52,276 nt of DNA from Lachnospiraceae bacterium (GTDB lineage: Bacteria > Bacillota > Clostridia > Lachnospirales > Lachnospiraceae), in contig SVEC01000006.1 in assembly GCA_015057555.1 (NCBI GenBank), forward strand, positions 1 to 52,276, written 5' to 3'. A model generated the notes under the pieces. It was not told the DNA's origin. It saw only the letters and a program-made list of their open reading frames with translations, and made no database searches. The first letter of the stretch is position 1; every line of letters starts with the position of its first letter. The translations under genes and the position numbers were made by a program. Below, in pieces: positions 26,158 to 34,254 of this stretch.

Positions 26158-26229
26158 AATAATCACCTCTCGTCGTATACTTTAGCAAATTAAAGTGATA
26201 ATTCGCTACCATAGTAAAATCTTTTAGTT

Positions 26230-26258
26230 ATTATAATAAGTAAATATATCCTTGTCAA
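26230..26258 (-). promoter_or_regulatory. Promoter of hisZ-hisG-hisD
   Basis: Consensus TTGACA (26253-26258), 17-bp spacer, TATAAT (26230-26235), minus strand. The leader of about 65 nt shows no T-box features. Confidence 0.85.
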
Positions 26259-26330
26259 GCATATGCATAGACAAATTAATTATATTATATTTCCGAATTA
26301 TTAGCAATGTTTATAAATATTAAAAAAATC

Positions 26331-26363
26331 AGAACATTCGTTTGCAATTCGAACAAATGTATG
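26331..26363 (+). promoter_or_regulatory. Two LexA boxes upstream of lexA
   Basis: AGAACATTCGTTTG at 26331-26344 and CGAACAAATGTATG at 26350-26363 each differ by one base from the Gram-positive SOS box CGAACRNRYGTTYG. They overlap the -35 and the spacer of the lexA promoter, so LexA probably represses itself. Confidence 0.7.
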
Positions 26364-26370
26364 TTAGAAT
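26342..26370 (+). promoter_or_regulatory. Promoter of lexA
   Basis: TTGCAA (26342-26347), 17-bp spacer, TAGAAT (26365-26370). A TATAAT at 26377-26382 lacks a good -35. Operator overlap is described in the LexA-box entry. Confidence 0.6.
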
Positions 26371-26431
26371 AACAGATATAATAAAAGGAATAGTACACTT
26401 ATAATATATTGATTAAGTAAGGAGGAATAAT

Positions 26432-27049
26432 ATGGATTATAGTAAGCTATCCACTAAGCAACAAGAAATACTAGAATATCTTAAGGAATGTATTCTAAAG
26501 AAGGGATATCCACCTGCAGTAAGAGAAATATGTGAAGCTGTAAAGCTTAAGTCTACTTCTTCTGTTCATGCTCATCTAGAAACTCTTGAGGAAAAGGGAT
26601 TTATTAGAAAGGATCCTACTAAGCCAAGAGCTATAGAAATTTTGGATGATACGTTTAATCTTTCAAGACGAGAGCTTGTTAATGTACCTATAGTTGGTGC
26701 TGTTAGCTGTGGTGCTCCTATCCTTGCAAATGAGAATATTGAAGGCTACTTCCCTGTTCCACCTGAGTATTTACATAACAAAGAAACCTTTATGCTTAAG
26801 GTCAAGGGTGACAGTATGATTAATGCTGGTATATTTCATGGAGATTTAGTTTTGGTTGAAAAGGCTAATACCGCTAGGAACTCTGATATAGTTGTTGCTC
26901 TTATTGAGGATTCAGCAACTGTTAAAACTTTTTATAAGGAGAATGGACACATTAGATTACAACCCGAGAATGATTCTATGGAACCTATTATTGTTGATGG
27001 TGATATGTCAATTTTAGGTAAGGTAATTGGACTTTTTAGAACTTTTTAA
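26432..27049 (+). CDS. lexA: LexA repressor
   Basis: SOS repressor, 205 aa. The N-terminal winged-helix DNA-binding domain (about 1-70: [44 protein letters not shown]) is followed by the S24 peptidase domain. The autocleavage bond is in AVSCGAP, a Cys-Gly bond instead of the usual Ala-Gly; Cys-Gly is known from UmuD. The catalytic Ser is in [10 protein letters not shown] and the Lys lies about 37 residues later (VKTFYKENG region). GGAGG lies 6 bp before the ATG. It is divergent from hisZ and has its own terminator. It is the only plus-strand gene besides the recombinase. Confidence 0.96.
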   Translation: MDYSKLSTKQQEILEYLKECILKKGYPPAVREICEAVKLKSTSSVHAHLETLEEKGFIRKDPTKPRAIEILDDTFNLSRRELVNVPIVGAVSCGAPILANENIEGYFPVPPEYLHNKETFMLKVKGDSMINAGIFHGDLVLVEKANTARNSDIVVALIEDSATVKTFYKENGHIRLQPENDSMEPIIVDGDMSILGKVIGLFRTF

Positions 27050-27056
27050 ACTACGG

Positions 27057-27090
27057 AAAAGCCACTGGTTTGAATTCCAGTGGCTTTAAT
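27057..27090. terminator. Bidirectional terminator between lexA and the convergent gene
   Basis: AAAGCCACTGG pairs with CCAGTGGCTTT around a short loop (stem 27058-27087), followed by TAATT. It separates convergent genes. Confidence 0.8.
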
Positions 27091-27419
27091 TAACTAAATA
27101 TTATATCGCAGTATATTGCATCTTTGTTTTCATTACTTGTAATATATCTATATCTTACACAAGACCCCTCATTAAATCTAACAAAGAATGATGAATATGA
27201 ATATGATAGCTTAGTATTAATGATGCTAAAAATATCACCTGCAAGTTTTACACTATAATTATATAATTTAATATCTAACACGTATCTGTTAAAACTTACA
27301 CTTACACTTAATTTTTTTATCTCAGTTATATCATTAAATAAATCTGAAATTTTGTTATATATTTCATCGTTGGCCTGAAGGTTAACCTTGGATGTGTATT
27401 CATTTATTACCTTATACAT
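27090..27419 (-). CDS. Hypothetical protein, 109 aa
   Basis: Not recognised. A small soluble protein with an N-terminal helical segment (DEIYNKISDLFNDITEIKKL) and two beta-like stretches (VSVSFNRYVLDIKLYNYSVKLAGDIF and SSFFVRFNEGSCVRYRYI). No signal peptide, membrane span or metal motif. I start at ATG 27419 because GGAGG lies 5 bp upstream and inside the longer TTG frame. It follows the HD-GYP gene by 21 bp, so it is the last gene of that operon before a terminator. It could regulate or be a partner of the HD-GYP protein, which is only a positional guess. Confidence 0.7.
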   Translation of the reverse strand: MYKVINEYTSKVNLQANDEIYNKISDLFNDITEIKKLSVSVSFNRYVLDIKLYNYSVKLAGDIFSIINTKLSYSYSSFFVRFNEGSCVRYRYITSNENKDAIYCDIIFS

Positions 27420-27440
27420 ATTAACCTCCAAATTTTATGA

Positions 27441-28628
27441 CTAATATTTTTGTTTATCAGGTATCTTTCTGTTAATATCCTTGAATTTGTCAAAATTACG
27501 TATAAATAGCTGTACAACCTTCGGATCGAAATGTTTTCCACTAAGTCTAATTATTTCATCAAAAGTATCCTCTAAGGACCAGCCTTTCTTATAATATCTA
27601 TCTGATGTAAGTGCATCAAACACATCACATACAGCCATAAGACGTGATATGTAGGAAATTTCTTCACCCTTCATACCAAGATAACCAGAACCGTCCCATC
27701 TTTCATGATGCTCTTTAGCCAATGTACATGCAATATGTAGTAATTCACCAGGACAATTCTTTAAAAGTGCTTCTCCATATAATACATGGTTTTTCATAAT
27801 AGAATATTCTTCATCAGTTAGCTTTTCTGGTTTATCAAGTATTTCTTCGCTTATCATAAGCTTCCCGATATCATGCATCATAGATGCAGTACAAAGCATA
27901 TCCACATATTCTTCATCAAATCCAGATGCTCGTCCTAGAACACGCATATATTCTGCCACTCTTTTGATATGCTCACCAGTAAACTTTGATTTACTTTCAC
28001 TTATCTCCGCGAAGGAATATATAAGACCTTTTTGGTTTTCCTGCATAGTAACAGCAGTTTTTATAGCTGAATTAATCATATTTGAATTTCTTTGAACTAT
28101 ACTATAGGCAACTACAGACATAGCAAAAACAATAATTATATGAGGTGTAGCACAAGCTAAAAGATTTTCCTCTATAGAGTTATAACTCTGACCTATAAAA
28201 TAATCGCTATAAAAAACAGATAGTATACTTGAACCAACAATTCCAACTGTCATAAGAAGTGAGGTATAAAGAACCAAAGTTTGATTATAGTATAGTGATG
28301 CAAGCAATATTGGGAAAAGCATTGCAGGGAAAGCAAAGGAACCCAATAATGTTAGCATTGCAGTAACTATTAAACAAACACATATAATAACAATATGTTT
28401 TGTTCCTTCTGATGAGTCAAATTTAAGTATATTAATAACTAATGTAGGAATTAATGCGACAAATATAGAGCTTCCAAAGAATATTACCATAAGGTAAAAG
28501 TCTAAATCTGTTAGAAAATAGCAAAATGCGAAAACTATTAAAAGAACTACACACATAATTCTTAAGCATCTAGCTGATATCTGATTAATCTGTCTGTAAT
28601 TGTCTTCTGCAAGTTTATTTTTGCCCAA
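27441..28628 (-). CDS. Membrane HD-GYP-type phosphodiesterase
   Basis: About 395 aa. The N-terminal ~170 residues carry about six membrane spans (for example CVVLLIVFAFCYFL and AFPAMLFPILLASLYY). The C-terminal domain is an HD-GYP cyclic-di-GMP phosphodiesterase: HDIGK metal motif, HVLYGEALL, and HHERWDGSGYLG. The last motif reads GYL instead of GYP, so the label HD-GYP-like is safer. I choose the TTG at 28628, two bases after the rsfS stop codon and 10 bp after AGGAG; the longer ATG frame has no ribosome-binding site and would overlap rsfS by 40 bp. Confidence 0.85.
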   Translation of the reverse strand: MGKNKLAEDNYRQINQISARCLRIMCVVLLIVFAFCYFLTDLDFYLMVIFFGSSIFVALIPTLVINILKFDSSEGTKHIVIICVCLIVTAMLTLLGSFAFPAMLFPILLASLYYNQTLVLYTSLLMTVGIVGSSILSVFYSDYFIGQSYNSIEENLLACATPHIIIVFAMSVVAYSIVQRNSNMINSAIKTAVTMQENQKGLIYSFAEISESKSKFTGEHIKRVAEYMRVLGRASGFDEEYVDMLCTASMMHDIGKLMISEEILDKPEKLTDEEYSIMKNHVLYGEALLKNCPGELLHIACTLAKEHHERWDGSGYLGMKGEEISYISRLMAVCDVFDALTSDRYYKKGWSLEDTFDEIIRLSGKHFDPKVVQLFIRNFDKFKDINRKIPDKQKY

Positions 28629-28630
28629 TT

Positions 28631-28978
28631 TTACAGGTCTCCTATTGAAATTAATCTTCCGTCCCTCCATATATGCTCTAAATCATAGAAGGAACGTTCA
28701 TCTTCCACAAAGATATGAACTATTATAGCATAATAATCCAGTAATATCCACCCTCCATTTGCATATCCTTCGCGATTTTTTAGCTTTACTCCTGCTTTTT
28801 GCATAAATTCTTCTACATTGTCACATAGCGCTTGGACTTGGTTTTTATTAGAGCCATCTGCGATTATAAAATAATCGCCCATAGAACTCACTTCGTTAAT
28901 ATCAATAATTCTAATATCATGTCCTTTTTTATCATCTAGTGCATTATATGCAATTTTTACTAAGTCTTTAGAATTCAT
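28631..28978 (-). CDS. rsfS: Ribosomal silencing factor RsfS
   Basis: 115-aa RsfS/YbeB/Iojap protein that binds L14 and blocks subunit joining under nutrient stress. Conserved blocks: GHDIRIIDI, SMGDYFIIADGSNKNQVQAL and GWILLDYYAIIVHIFVEDERSFYDLEHIW. It is preceded by yqeK and nadD, the order found throughout Firmicutes. Confidence 0.95.
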   Translation of the reverse strand: MNSKDLVKIAYNALDDKKGHDIRIIDINEVSSMGDYFIIADGSNKNQVQALCDNVEEFMQKAGVKLKNREGYANGGWILLDYYAIIVHIFVEDERSFYDLEHIWRDGRLISIGDL

Positions 28979-28993
28979 AAAAATCTCTCTTTC

Positions 28994-29557
28994 TTATTTG
29001 TTTACATAATAATTGTAGGTTAACTGTGTCATAAAATCCAACTCGTTTGTAGAATTATTCAAATAGTCTAAGGTGTTCTTAAGTATATGAATAACACATT
29101 TGTCCAAGTCCACAAAGGCTTCACGGCGAATTATATCCATATCCTTAAGTTCTTTTCTATTAGGTTCAATATAATCAGCAACAAATATTATCTTATCAAG
29201 CAAGGTCATATTAGGTCTTCCTGTAGTATGATAGGTGATTGCATCAAGTATTTCATCATCATCCACCTCATATCTTGCTTTTGCGTAATAAGCCCCTAGC
29301 TTTCCGTGAAGCATATCCGGATTACTTTCCTCGAATTTACTTATGGCAAGCTTATGTTTTCTGGCTTTTTCCAGTTTTTCCTTAGTTGGTAAGCATTTTG
29401 CGCAATCATGAAGAAGTCCTGCTATTCTAGCTTTTTCAATATCAGCGCCATGTACCATTGCCATACAGGCAGCAGTATATTCCACTCCTAAAGAATGCTC
29501 TAATCTTCTATCATTTATTTTACTTTTCAATCTGGATAACATTTTTTCACGATTCAT
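28994..29557 (-). CDS. yqeK: HD-domain hydrolase YqeK (diadenosine tetraphosphatase family)
   Basis: 187-aa HD superfamily protein. Metal motifs: H in EHSLGVEYTAACMA, HD in ARIAGLLHDCAKCLP, H in HGKLGAYYAK and H in DAITYHTTGRPNMT, then the final D in VADYIEPNR. Members from other Firmicutes hydrolyse diadenosine tetraphosphate symmetrically. It starts 1 bp before the nadD stop region and is translationally linked to it; rsfS follows 15 bp downstream. Confidence 0.9.
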   Translation of the reverse strand: MNREKMLSRLKSKINDRRLEHSLGVEYTAACMAMVHGADIEKARIAGLLHDCAKCLPTKEKLEKARKHKLAISKFEESNPDMLHGKLGAYYAKARYEVDDDEILDAITYHTTGRPNMTLLDKIIFVADYIEPNRKELKDMDIIRREAFVDLDKCVIHILKNTLDYLNNSTNELDFMTQLTYNYYVNK

Positions 29558-29558
29558 A

Positions 29559-30194
29559 TTAATCTTTCCATCCGTATAAATTATTGATTTTTATATACTG
29601 AACAATATTATCATCTAAATATTTCACATCAAGCTTTCCACATTTTGCTTTATCTCTCAACTCACTAGAGGAGATATCAACTGCTTCTGTATCAAGAAAT
29701 TCAATATTGAAATATGGATACATCTCTTTAAGCTTTTTAGAATAATCTTTTATATCATTTAAATCACAGTCTCTTTTAGCTGCAATTATAGTACAGAGCT
29801 TAAATATTTCCTTGAATTCTCTCCATTTTTCAATACTATATAGTGAATCAGCGCCTATTATAAAGTAAATTTTAACTTTGCTATTTATAGACTTGATTTG
29901 TCTTAATGTATCAATTGTATAGGTTGTTCCACCTCTTATAATTTCCAAGTCTGATACATAGGTTTTAGGAATATCTTCCGATACAAGCTTAAGCATATTA
30001 ATTCTATGTTCGCTATCTATAATATGATCTGTATCCTTATATGCAGGAAGATTGTTTGGCATAAGTAACAATTGCTCAATATCAGGAAATTGTTCAATAA
30101 CTTCCCTAGCAAGCATAGTATGCCCCTTGTGAACCGGATTAAAGGTTCCACCCAAAATTCCTATACAATTATATTTTTTTAGTTTATTATCCAT
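29559..30194 (-). CDS. nadD: Nicotinate-nucleotide adenylyltransferase
   Basis: NAD synthesis: joins nicotinate mononucleotide and ATP. 211 aa. The nucleotidyltransferase signature GGTFNPVHKGHTMLA lies near residues 15-29, followed by LMPNNLPAYK, YFIIGADSLYSIEKW and the C-terminal ISSSELRDKAK (ISSTxIR variant). Within the conserved obgE-yhbY-nadD-yqeK-rsfS order. Confidence 0.95.
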   Translation of the reverse strand: MDNKLKKYNCIGILGGTFNPVHKGHTMLAREVIEQFPDIEQLLLMPNNLPAYKDTDHIIDSEHRINMLKLVSEDIPKTYVSDLEIIRGGTTYTIDTLRQIKSINSKVKIYFIIGADSLYSIEKWREFKEIFKLCTIIAAKRDCDLNDIKDYSKKLKEMYPYFNIEFLDTEAVDISSSELRDKAKCGKLDVKYLDDNIVQYIKINNLYGWKD

Positions 30195-30235
30195 ACAAAC
30201 ACCTTATACTATGATTTTAATATAGTATGTCTAAT

Positions 30236-30526
30236 TTACTGAGGAAGTATTATCTTTGGGTCCTTTTTGTGCTTCTTATATAATATAATTTTCTTTCCTA
30301 TAACCTGAACCACCTCGCTGTGAGTTCTCTCAGCTAATGCAAATGCTATAGCTTTAGGGTCATCAAAGCAATTTTTCAATACTCCAACCTTTATAAGCTC
30401 ACGCTTGTCCAATGCTTCTTGAACTGCCTCTGTAACCTCTGGTGTAAGGCTGGCCTTTCCTATATTAATAATTGGGTCCATAGTCATAGCAAGTCCATTT
30501 AAATATGATCTTTGTTTGCTAGTCAT
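30236..30526 (-). CDS. yhbY: YhbY-family RNA-binding protein
   Basis: 96-aa CRM-domain protein associated with 50S precursor particles. Signature elements: LTSKQRSYLNGLAMTMDPIINIGKASLTPEV, the GxxG-like turn LKNC and ERTHSEVVQVIGKKIILY. It lies 12 bp after obgE and carries a GGAG ribosome-binding site. Confidence 0.92.
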   Translation of the reverse strand: MTSKQRSYLNGLAMTMDPIINIGKASLTPEVTEAVQEALDKRELIKVGVLKNCFDDPKAIAFALAERTHSEVVQVIGKKIILYKKHKKDPKIILPQ

Positions 30527-30538
30527 AGTATTTCTCCT

Positions 30539-31831
30539 TTATTTGTAATAATCAAACTCAAGTCCGTAAAGCTTAACAGTATCTCCCTCTTCGATTCCAA
30601 GCTCCTCTAGCATATCAAGAATTCCGTTATCTTTTAGGAACTTCTGGAAGAATGAAAAGCCCTTTTCTGACTCTAAATTAGTATATCCAAGCATTCTTTC
30701 AATTCGTGGTCCTTCAACCAAGAATACTCTATCGTCTTCATCAGACTTTTTAACCTCAAATGGAAGCTCTGGAATATCCATAAAGTCAACATCCATCTCA
30801 GGCTCGAATTCTATAACATCAAGAGGTGCTTCCTTTACAAGCTTGTTTACATGCCAAAGAAGCTCGTCTAAGCCCTTTCCTGATACTGCAGAAATAGGGA
30901 ACACTTTTATTCCCTTTGGCTCATATTCTTCCTTTAAAAGACCTATAACAGTCTCATAATCATCACCATAAAGAGCATCGCACTTGTTGGCAGCTATTAC
31001 CTGTGGTCTTTTTGCCAATTCCTCATTATATGTCATAAGCTCATTGTTAATAGCTTCAATATCAGCTATTGGGTCTCTACCCTCTGTAGATGCTGCGTCT
31101 ACCATATGAATTAAAACTTTTGTTCTTTCGATATGTCTTAAGAATTCAAATCCAAGTCCTACGCCCTCAGATGCACCTTCTATAATTCCTGGAATATCAG
31201 CTATAACAAATCCGTTGTTTTGTCCAAGATCAACCACACCAAGATTAGGATTAAGGGTTGTAAAATGATAATTTGCTATCTTTGGCTTAGCATTAGTAAC
31301 TCTAGACAAAAATGTTGATTTACCTACATTAGGAAATCCAACAAGTCCAGCATCTGCAATACACTTAAGCTCTAATGTTACCCAAAGTTCCTTAGCAGGT
31401 TGTCCTGGCTGAGCATATTTTGGTGCTTGCATTACTGCGGTGACATAGTGACGATTACCTTTTCCACCTCTACCACCTTTTAAGAATACCACTGGCTCAG
31501 TTTTGTTAGACATATCAAGTAGTACCTTACCTGTCTCAAAATCCTTTACAACTGTACCAGCAGGAACCTTAAGGATTACATCCTTACCATTAGCACCGTG
31601 ACAATTCTTTTTGCCACCCTCCTGACCATCTTCAGCCTTATATTTTGAGATGTGTCTAAAATCAGTTAAGGTATTAAGACCTGGGTCTACCACGAAGATA
31701 ACATCTCCACCTTTACCGCCGTCACCACCATCTGGTCCGCCGTTAGGCACATACATTTCACGTCTAAAAGATACATGACCATCTCCGCCTTTGCCGGCTT
31801 TTAAATATACTTTTGCTCTATCAGCGAACAT
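30539..31831 (-). CDS. obgE: GTPase ObgE/CgtA
   Basis: Large-subunit assembly and stress GTPase, 430 aa. The glycine-rich Obg domain (about 1-158) starts MFADRAKVYLKAGKGGDGHVSF. The G domain has GFPNVGKSTFLSRVTNAKPKIANYHFTT, DIPGIIEGA and NKCDAL. A C-terminal OCT domain follows (about 350-430, EGPRIERMLGYTN). GGAGG precedes the ATG by 7 bp. It follows rpmA after a terminator, so it probably has its own promoter in the ~130-bp gap, which I could not fix. Confidence 0.96.
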   Translation of the reverse strand: MFADRAKVYLKAGKGGDGHVSFRREMYVPNGGPDGGDGGKGGDVIFVVDPGLNTLTDFRHISKYKAEDGQEGGKKNCHGANGKDVILKVPAGTVVKDFETGKVLLDMSNKTEPVVFLKGGRGGKGNRHYVTAVMQAPKYAQPGQPAKELWVTLELKCIADAGLVGFPNVGKSTFLSRVTNAKPKIANYHFTTLNPNLGVVDLGQNNGFVIADIPGIIEGASEGVGLGFEFLRHIERTKVLIHMVDAASTEGRDPIADIEAINNELMTYNEELAKRPQVIAANKCDALYGDDYETVIGLLKEEYEPKGIKVFPISAVSGKGLDELLWHVNKLVKEAPLDVIEFEPEMDVDFMDIPELPFEVKKSDEDDRVFLVEGPRIERMLGYTNLESEKGFSFFQKFLKDNGILDMLEELGIEEGDTVKLYGLEFDYYK

Positions 31832-31960
31832 AAATTACCTCCAATAATCTATAATATAAGCAAATAAAGAAATTTCTTTATTAGTAGTTTTCTCGCTCAT
31901 TGAATTAATATAACATAAATTTCATATTTCTACCATATATTTATTTTTCTATAATACAAA

Positions 31961-31991
31961 AGAAAAACCGGGATACAAATTATATCCCGGC
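31961..31991 (-). terminator. Terminator after rpmA
   Basis: CCGGGATA at 31968-31975 and TATCCCGG at 31983-31990 form a GC-rich stem; on the minus strand it is followed by TTTTTCTTTT. It ends the rplU-prp-rpmA transcript. Confidence 0.9.
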
Positions 31992-32002
31992 ATAAATCTT
32001 TC

Positions 32003-32293
32003 TTACTCAGCTGTCTCTCTAGGATAGATTGAAACCTGCTTCTTATCTCTACCCTTTCTCTCGAATCTAACAACACCATCAACAAGTGCAAATAATGTAT
32101 CATCGCCACCACGACCTACATTAACACCTGGATGAATCTTAGTTCCACGCTGTCTGTATAAAATATTACCAGCCTTTACAAACTGTCCGTCTGCTCTCTT
32201 CGCACCAAGTCTCTTTGCCTCAGAGTCTCTACCGTTCTTAGTAGAACCAACTCCCTTCTTATGTGCGAAAAGCTGTAAATTCATCTTTAACAT
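32003..32293 (-). CDS. rpmA: 50S ribosomal protein L27 with cleavable N-terminal extension
   Basis: 96 aa. The N-terminus [20 protein letters not shown] carries the Firmicutes-type extension; the mature protein should begin at HKKG after the NLQLFA motif that is removed by Prp, whose gene is directly upstream. The L27 body [21 protein letters not shown] and [15 protein letters not shown] is standard. Confidence 0.97.
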   Translation of the reverse strand: MLKMNLQLFAHKKGVGSTKNGRDSEAKRLGAKRADGQFVKAGNILYRQRGTKIHPGVNVGRGGDDTLFALVDGVVRFERKGRDKKQVSIYPRETAE

Positions 32294-32298
32294 AGTAG

Positions 32299-32625
32299 TT
32301 ACACCTCCTTATAGTGTACTTTTAAAAACTGCTGTCCGTACTCCTCGCTTATGTCAGTTATACCTAAAGCTAGGGTACTAAGTAATAATTGTGCTTTGTC
32401 ATCAAAATTAGATGTAATTCTAAATCGTATTGAACCATCTGGATTCATATCACCATCAAAATTAACTTCAGTAAATGTATCAATGGCATTAACTGTTGTT
32501 ATTGAAAGTGCTGAAACTGCTGAGCATATAATGTCTTTGCCAGACTCTGCATATCCTGCATGTCCTTTTATATCAAAACCAGTATATACATCATTTTGGT
32601 TCAAATAAAATGTTGCCTCAATCAT
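32299..32625 (-). CDS. prp: Ribosomal-processing cysteine protease Prp
   Basis: 108-aa member of the Prp (YsxB) family that cleaves the N-terminal extension of L27. The catalytic pair is visible in [21 protein letters not shown] (His near 22, Cys near 34). It sits between rplU and rpmA, the standard arrangement, and starts 8 bp after the rplU stop with only a weak ribosome-binding site, so coupling to rplU is likely. Confidence 0.95.
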   Translation of the reverse strand: MIEATFYLNQNDVYTGFDIKGHAGYAESGKDIICSAVSALSITTVNAIDTFTEVNFDGDMNPDGSIRFRITSNFDDKAQLLLSTLALGITDISEEYGQQFLKVHYKEV

Positions 32626-32633
32626 AATTATAA

Positions 32634-32939
32634 TTAAGCGTTGATTGCTTCAATCTTAACCTGAGTGTATGGCTGTCTGTGACCCTGCTTCTTATGATAG
32701 CCAGTCTTTCTCTTGTACTTGTAAACAACTACCTTCTTGTGCTTACCTTCGCCAAGAACAGTTGCCTTTACTGAAGACTTCTTACAAGCATCGCCACAAA
32801 TAACATCTGAATCAGTGCTAACAGCTACTACATCAAATGAAACCTCAGCGCCTTCCTGCGCATTAAGCTTTTCTACCTTAATGATATCTCCTTCAGCTAC
32901 CTTGTACTGCTTTCCGCCTGTTGCTATAATTGCGTACAT
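32634..32939 (-). CDS. rplU: 50S ribosomal protein L21
   Basis: 101-aa L21 starting MYAIIATGGKQYKVAEGDII, with GEGKHKKVVVYKYKRKTGYHKKQGHRQPYTQVKIEAI at the end. I start at 32939 because GGAGG lies a few bases upstream; a longer in-frame extension to 33035 is an artefact that translates the leader and its start region. It heads the rplU-prp-rpmA operon. Confidence 0.97.
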   Translation of the reverse strand: MYAIIATGGKQYKVAEGDIIKVEKLNAQEGAEVSFDVVAVSTDSDVICGDACKKSSVKATVLGEGKHKKVVVYKYKRKTGYHKKQGHRQPYTQVKIEAINA

Positions 32940-33019
32940 ATGGTTACCTCCTATTATCATTACTCGCCAGCTTCGGTGCTGCCACAAAAGACAGACTTTG
33001 ACCACACTGTGCGGCATAC
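32940..33019 (-). ncRNA. L21 leader (autoregulatory rplU 5' leader)
   Basis: An ~80-nt leader between the promoter and rplU. It contains GTATGCCGCACAG, GTGGCAG and CAGCACCGAAGCTGGC, which can pair (UGCCGC with GUGGCA; a small hairpin CAGC/GCTG). Position and sequence fit the known L21 leader family, from memory. I infer L21-mediated feedback on the operon. Confidence 0.65.
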
Positions 33020-33025
33020 TCAAAC

Positions 33026-33054
33026 ATATTAACATCGGTAAAATGTTATGTCAA
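33026..33054 (-). promoter_or_regulatory. Promoter of rplU-prp-rpmA
   Basis: TTGACA (33049-33054), 17-bp spacer, TAATAT (33026-33031), minus strand; transcript start predicted near 33019. Confidence 0.85.
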
Positions 33055-33101
33055 GTGTTTTTTCTATAATATATCAGTGATTTTCTTGATTTGAATTATG
33101 A

Positions 33102-34253
33102 TTATTTCATAATTTCATGTAACGGTTTTCTAATACGTTTTCTGGTAACCTCTACTAAACCAAGCCTGGTTATATCAACAACGGTGGTTTTTGTTTTATC
33201 AGCCTCTGCAAATTGCTTAAATTCCTTTAGTAGTTGATTTTGACTAATTTCCTTTTCCATGCTAATGAAATCAATTATTATAATTCCGCTAATATCTCTA
33301 AGTATTAATTGATTAACAATTTCTTTTGCGGCTTCTATATTAATAGCTAATACCTTTTCCTCTTTAGAGGCACCTTTTATTGCTTTTCCGCTATTTACAT
33401 CAATTACTGTCATAGCTTCAGTGTGATCGATAATAATATATGCTCCGGATTTTAGATAAACTCTCTTGTTTAGTGTCTTATTAATTATATTTTTCAATCC
33501 ATATAAAGTATCTAGAGATATATTATCAGCATTATATTTTGTTATTTTATTGATATAATTACTATCACATATAGAAATTACCTCTGATAAATCTGTTATT
33601 ATCTCGTACTCATCAGTGATAAATGAGTTAATATCTTTAATTATCATAGGACATTTCTCATAGACGCAGGAATAACAGGTTTGATACTTAGAAGAGTTAA
33701 TTATGTCATCTAGTTTACATAATAGATTTATGGTCTCTTCTTTAATTTCATTTATATTTGCATCACCCGATTTAGTTCTTACTATTATTCCAAAATCCAC
33801 ATTTTCGCTTTTTTTATTCTGTTTAAATTCATCTATTGCAGTTTTGATAATATCCTTTAATTCTATTCTTTTTGACTCAGATTTAATCTTTGAGGATACA
33901 CCTATCTTACCATCAACAGTTACTACCACATACTCTCCGTCAAGACTAAGTCTTGTTGTGACAGTAGGTGCTTTTGTTTTGATAGCTTCTTTGCTAAGCT
34001 GTACAGTAACTAAATCACCGATCTTAAGCTTTTTACCAGTATAATCCTCCATGGACATATAACAGCTTAAACCCTTTTTTATATCCACAAAGGCAGAATT
34101 AATGTTTTGTATAATATTAGATACACGACCTACATATATATTTCCTAGTATAGATTCTAGCTCATAAGCTCTTATCTCTTGGACAACTCCATCTATAAAG
34201 GAAAATCCGCATATTATATTGTTAATACTAGTAATAATATATTTTTTGTTCAT
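33102..34253 (-). CDS. Ribonuclease E/G
   Basis: Rne/Rng-family endoribonuclease, 383 aa. It has the N-terminal S1-like segment (LGNIYVGRVSNIIQNINSAFVDI), the catalytic DNase I-like domain with Asp in VIDVNSGKAI and IIIIDFISM, and a Cys pair in SCVYEKCPM mid-protein. It is shorter than the ~490-aa RNase G and lacks a recognisable C-terminal scaffold. The gene follows the DUF2344 gene with 1 bp spacing, and the rplU promoter begins just downstream. Probably monomer-dimer enzyme for rRNA or mRNA processing. Confidence 0.9.
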   Translation of the reverse strand: MNKKYIITSINNIICGFSFIDGVVQEIRAYELESILGNIYVGRVSNIIQNINSAFVDIKKGLSCYMSMEDYTGKKLKIGDLVTVQLSKEAIKTKAPTVTTRLSLDGEYVVVTVDGKIGVSSKIKSESKRIELKDIIKTAIDEFKQNKKSENVDFGIIVRTKSGDANINEIKEETINLLCKLDDIINSSKYQTCYSCVYEKCPMIIKDINSFITDEYEIITDLSEVISICDSNYINKITKYNADNISLDTLYGLKNIINKTLNKRVYLKSGAYIIIDHTEAMTVIDVNSGKAIKGASKEEKVLAINIEAAKEIVNQLILRDISGIIIIDFISMEKEISQNQLLKEFKQFAEADKTKTTVVDITRLGLVEVTRKRIRKPLHEIMK

Positions 34254-34254
34254 A

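Noticed and set aside
26158..26222. T-box or histidine attenuator before hisZ
   Set aside because: The leader is about 65 nt with no specifier loop, T-box sequence or His-codon run. Nothing of the kind precedes alaS either.
31832..31960. Specific promoter for obgE
   Set aside because: Several AT-rich hexamers fit, but none has a clear -35 with a 16-18-bp spacer; I leave it unassigned although a promoter is expected after the rpmA terminator.
32940..33035. In-frame N-terminal extension of L21
   Set aside because: It translates the leader RNA; the real start has GGAGG and matches the L21 family start.
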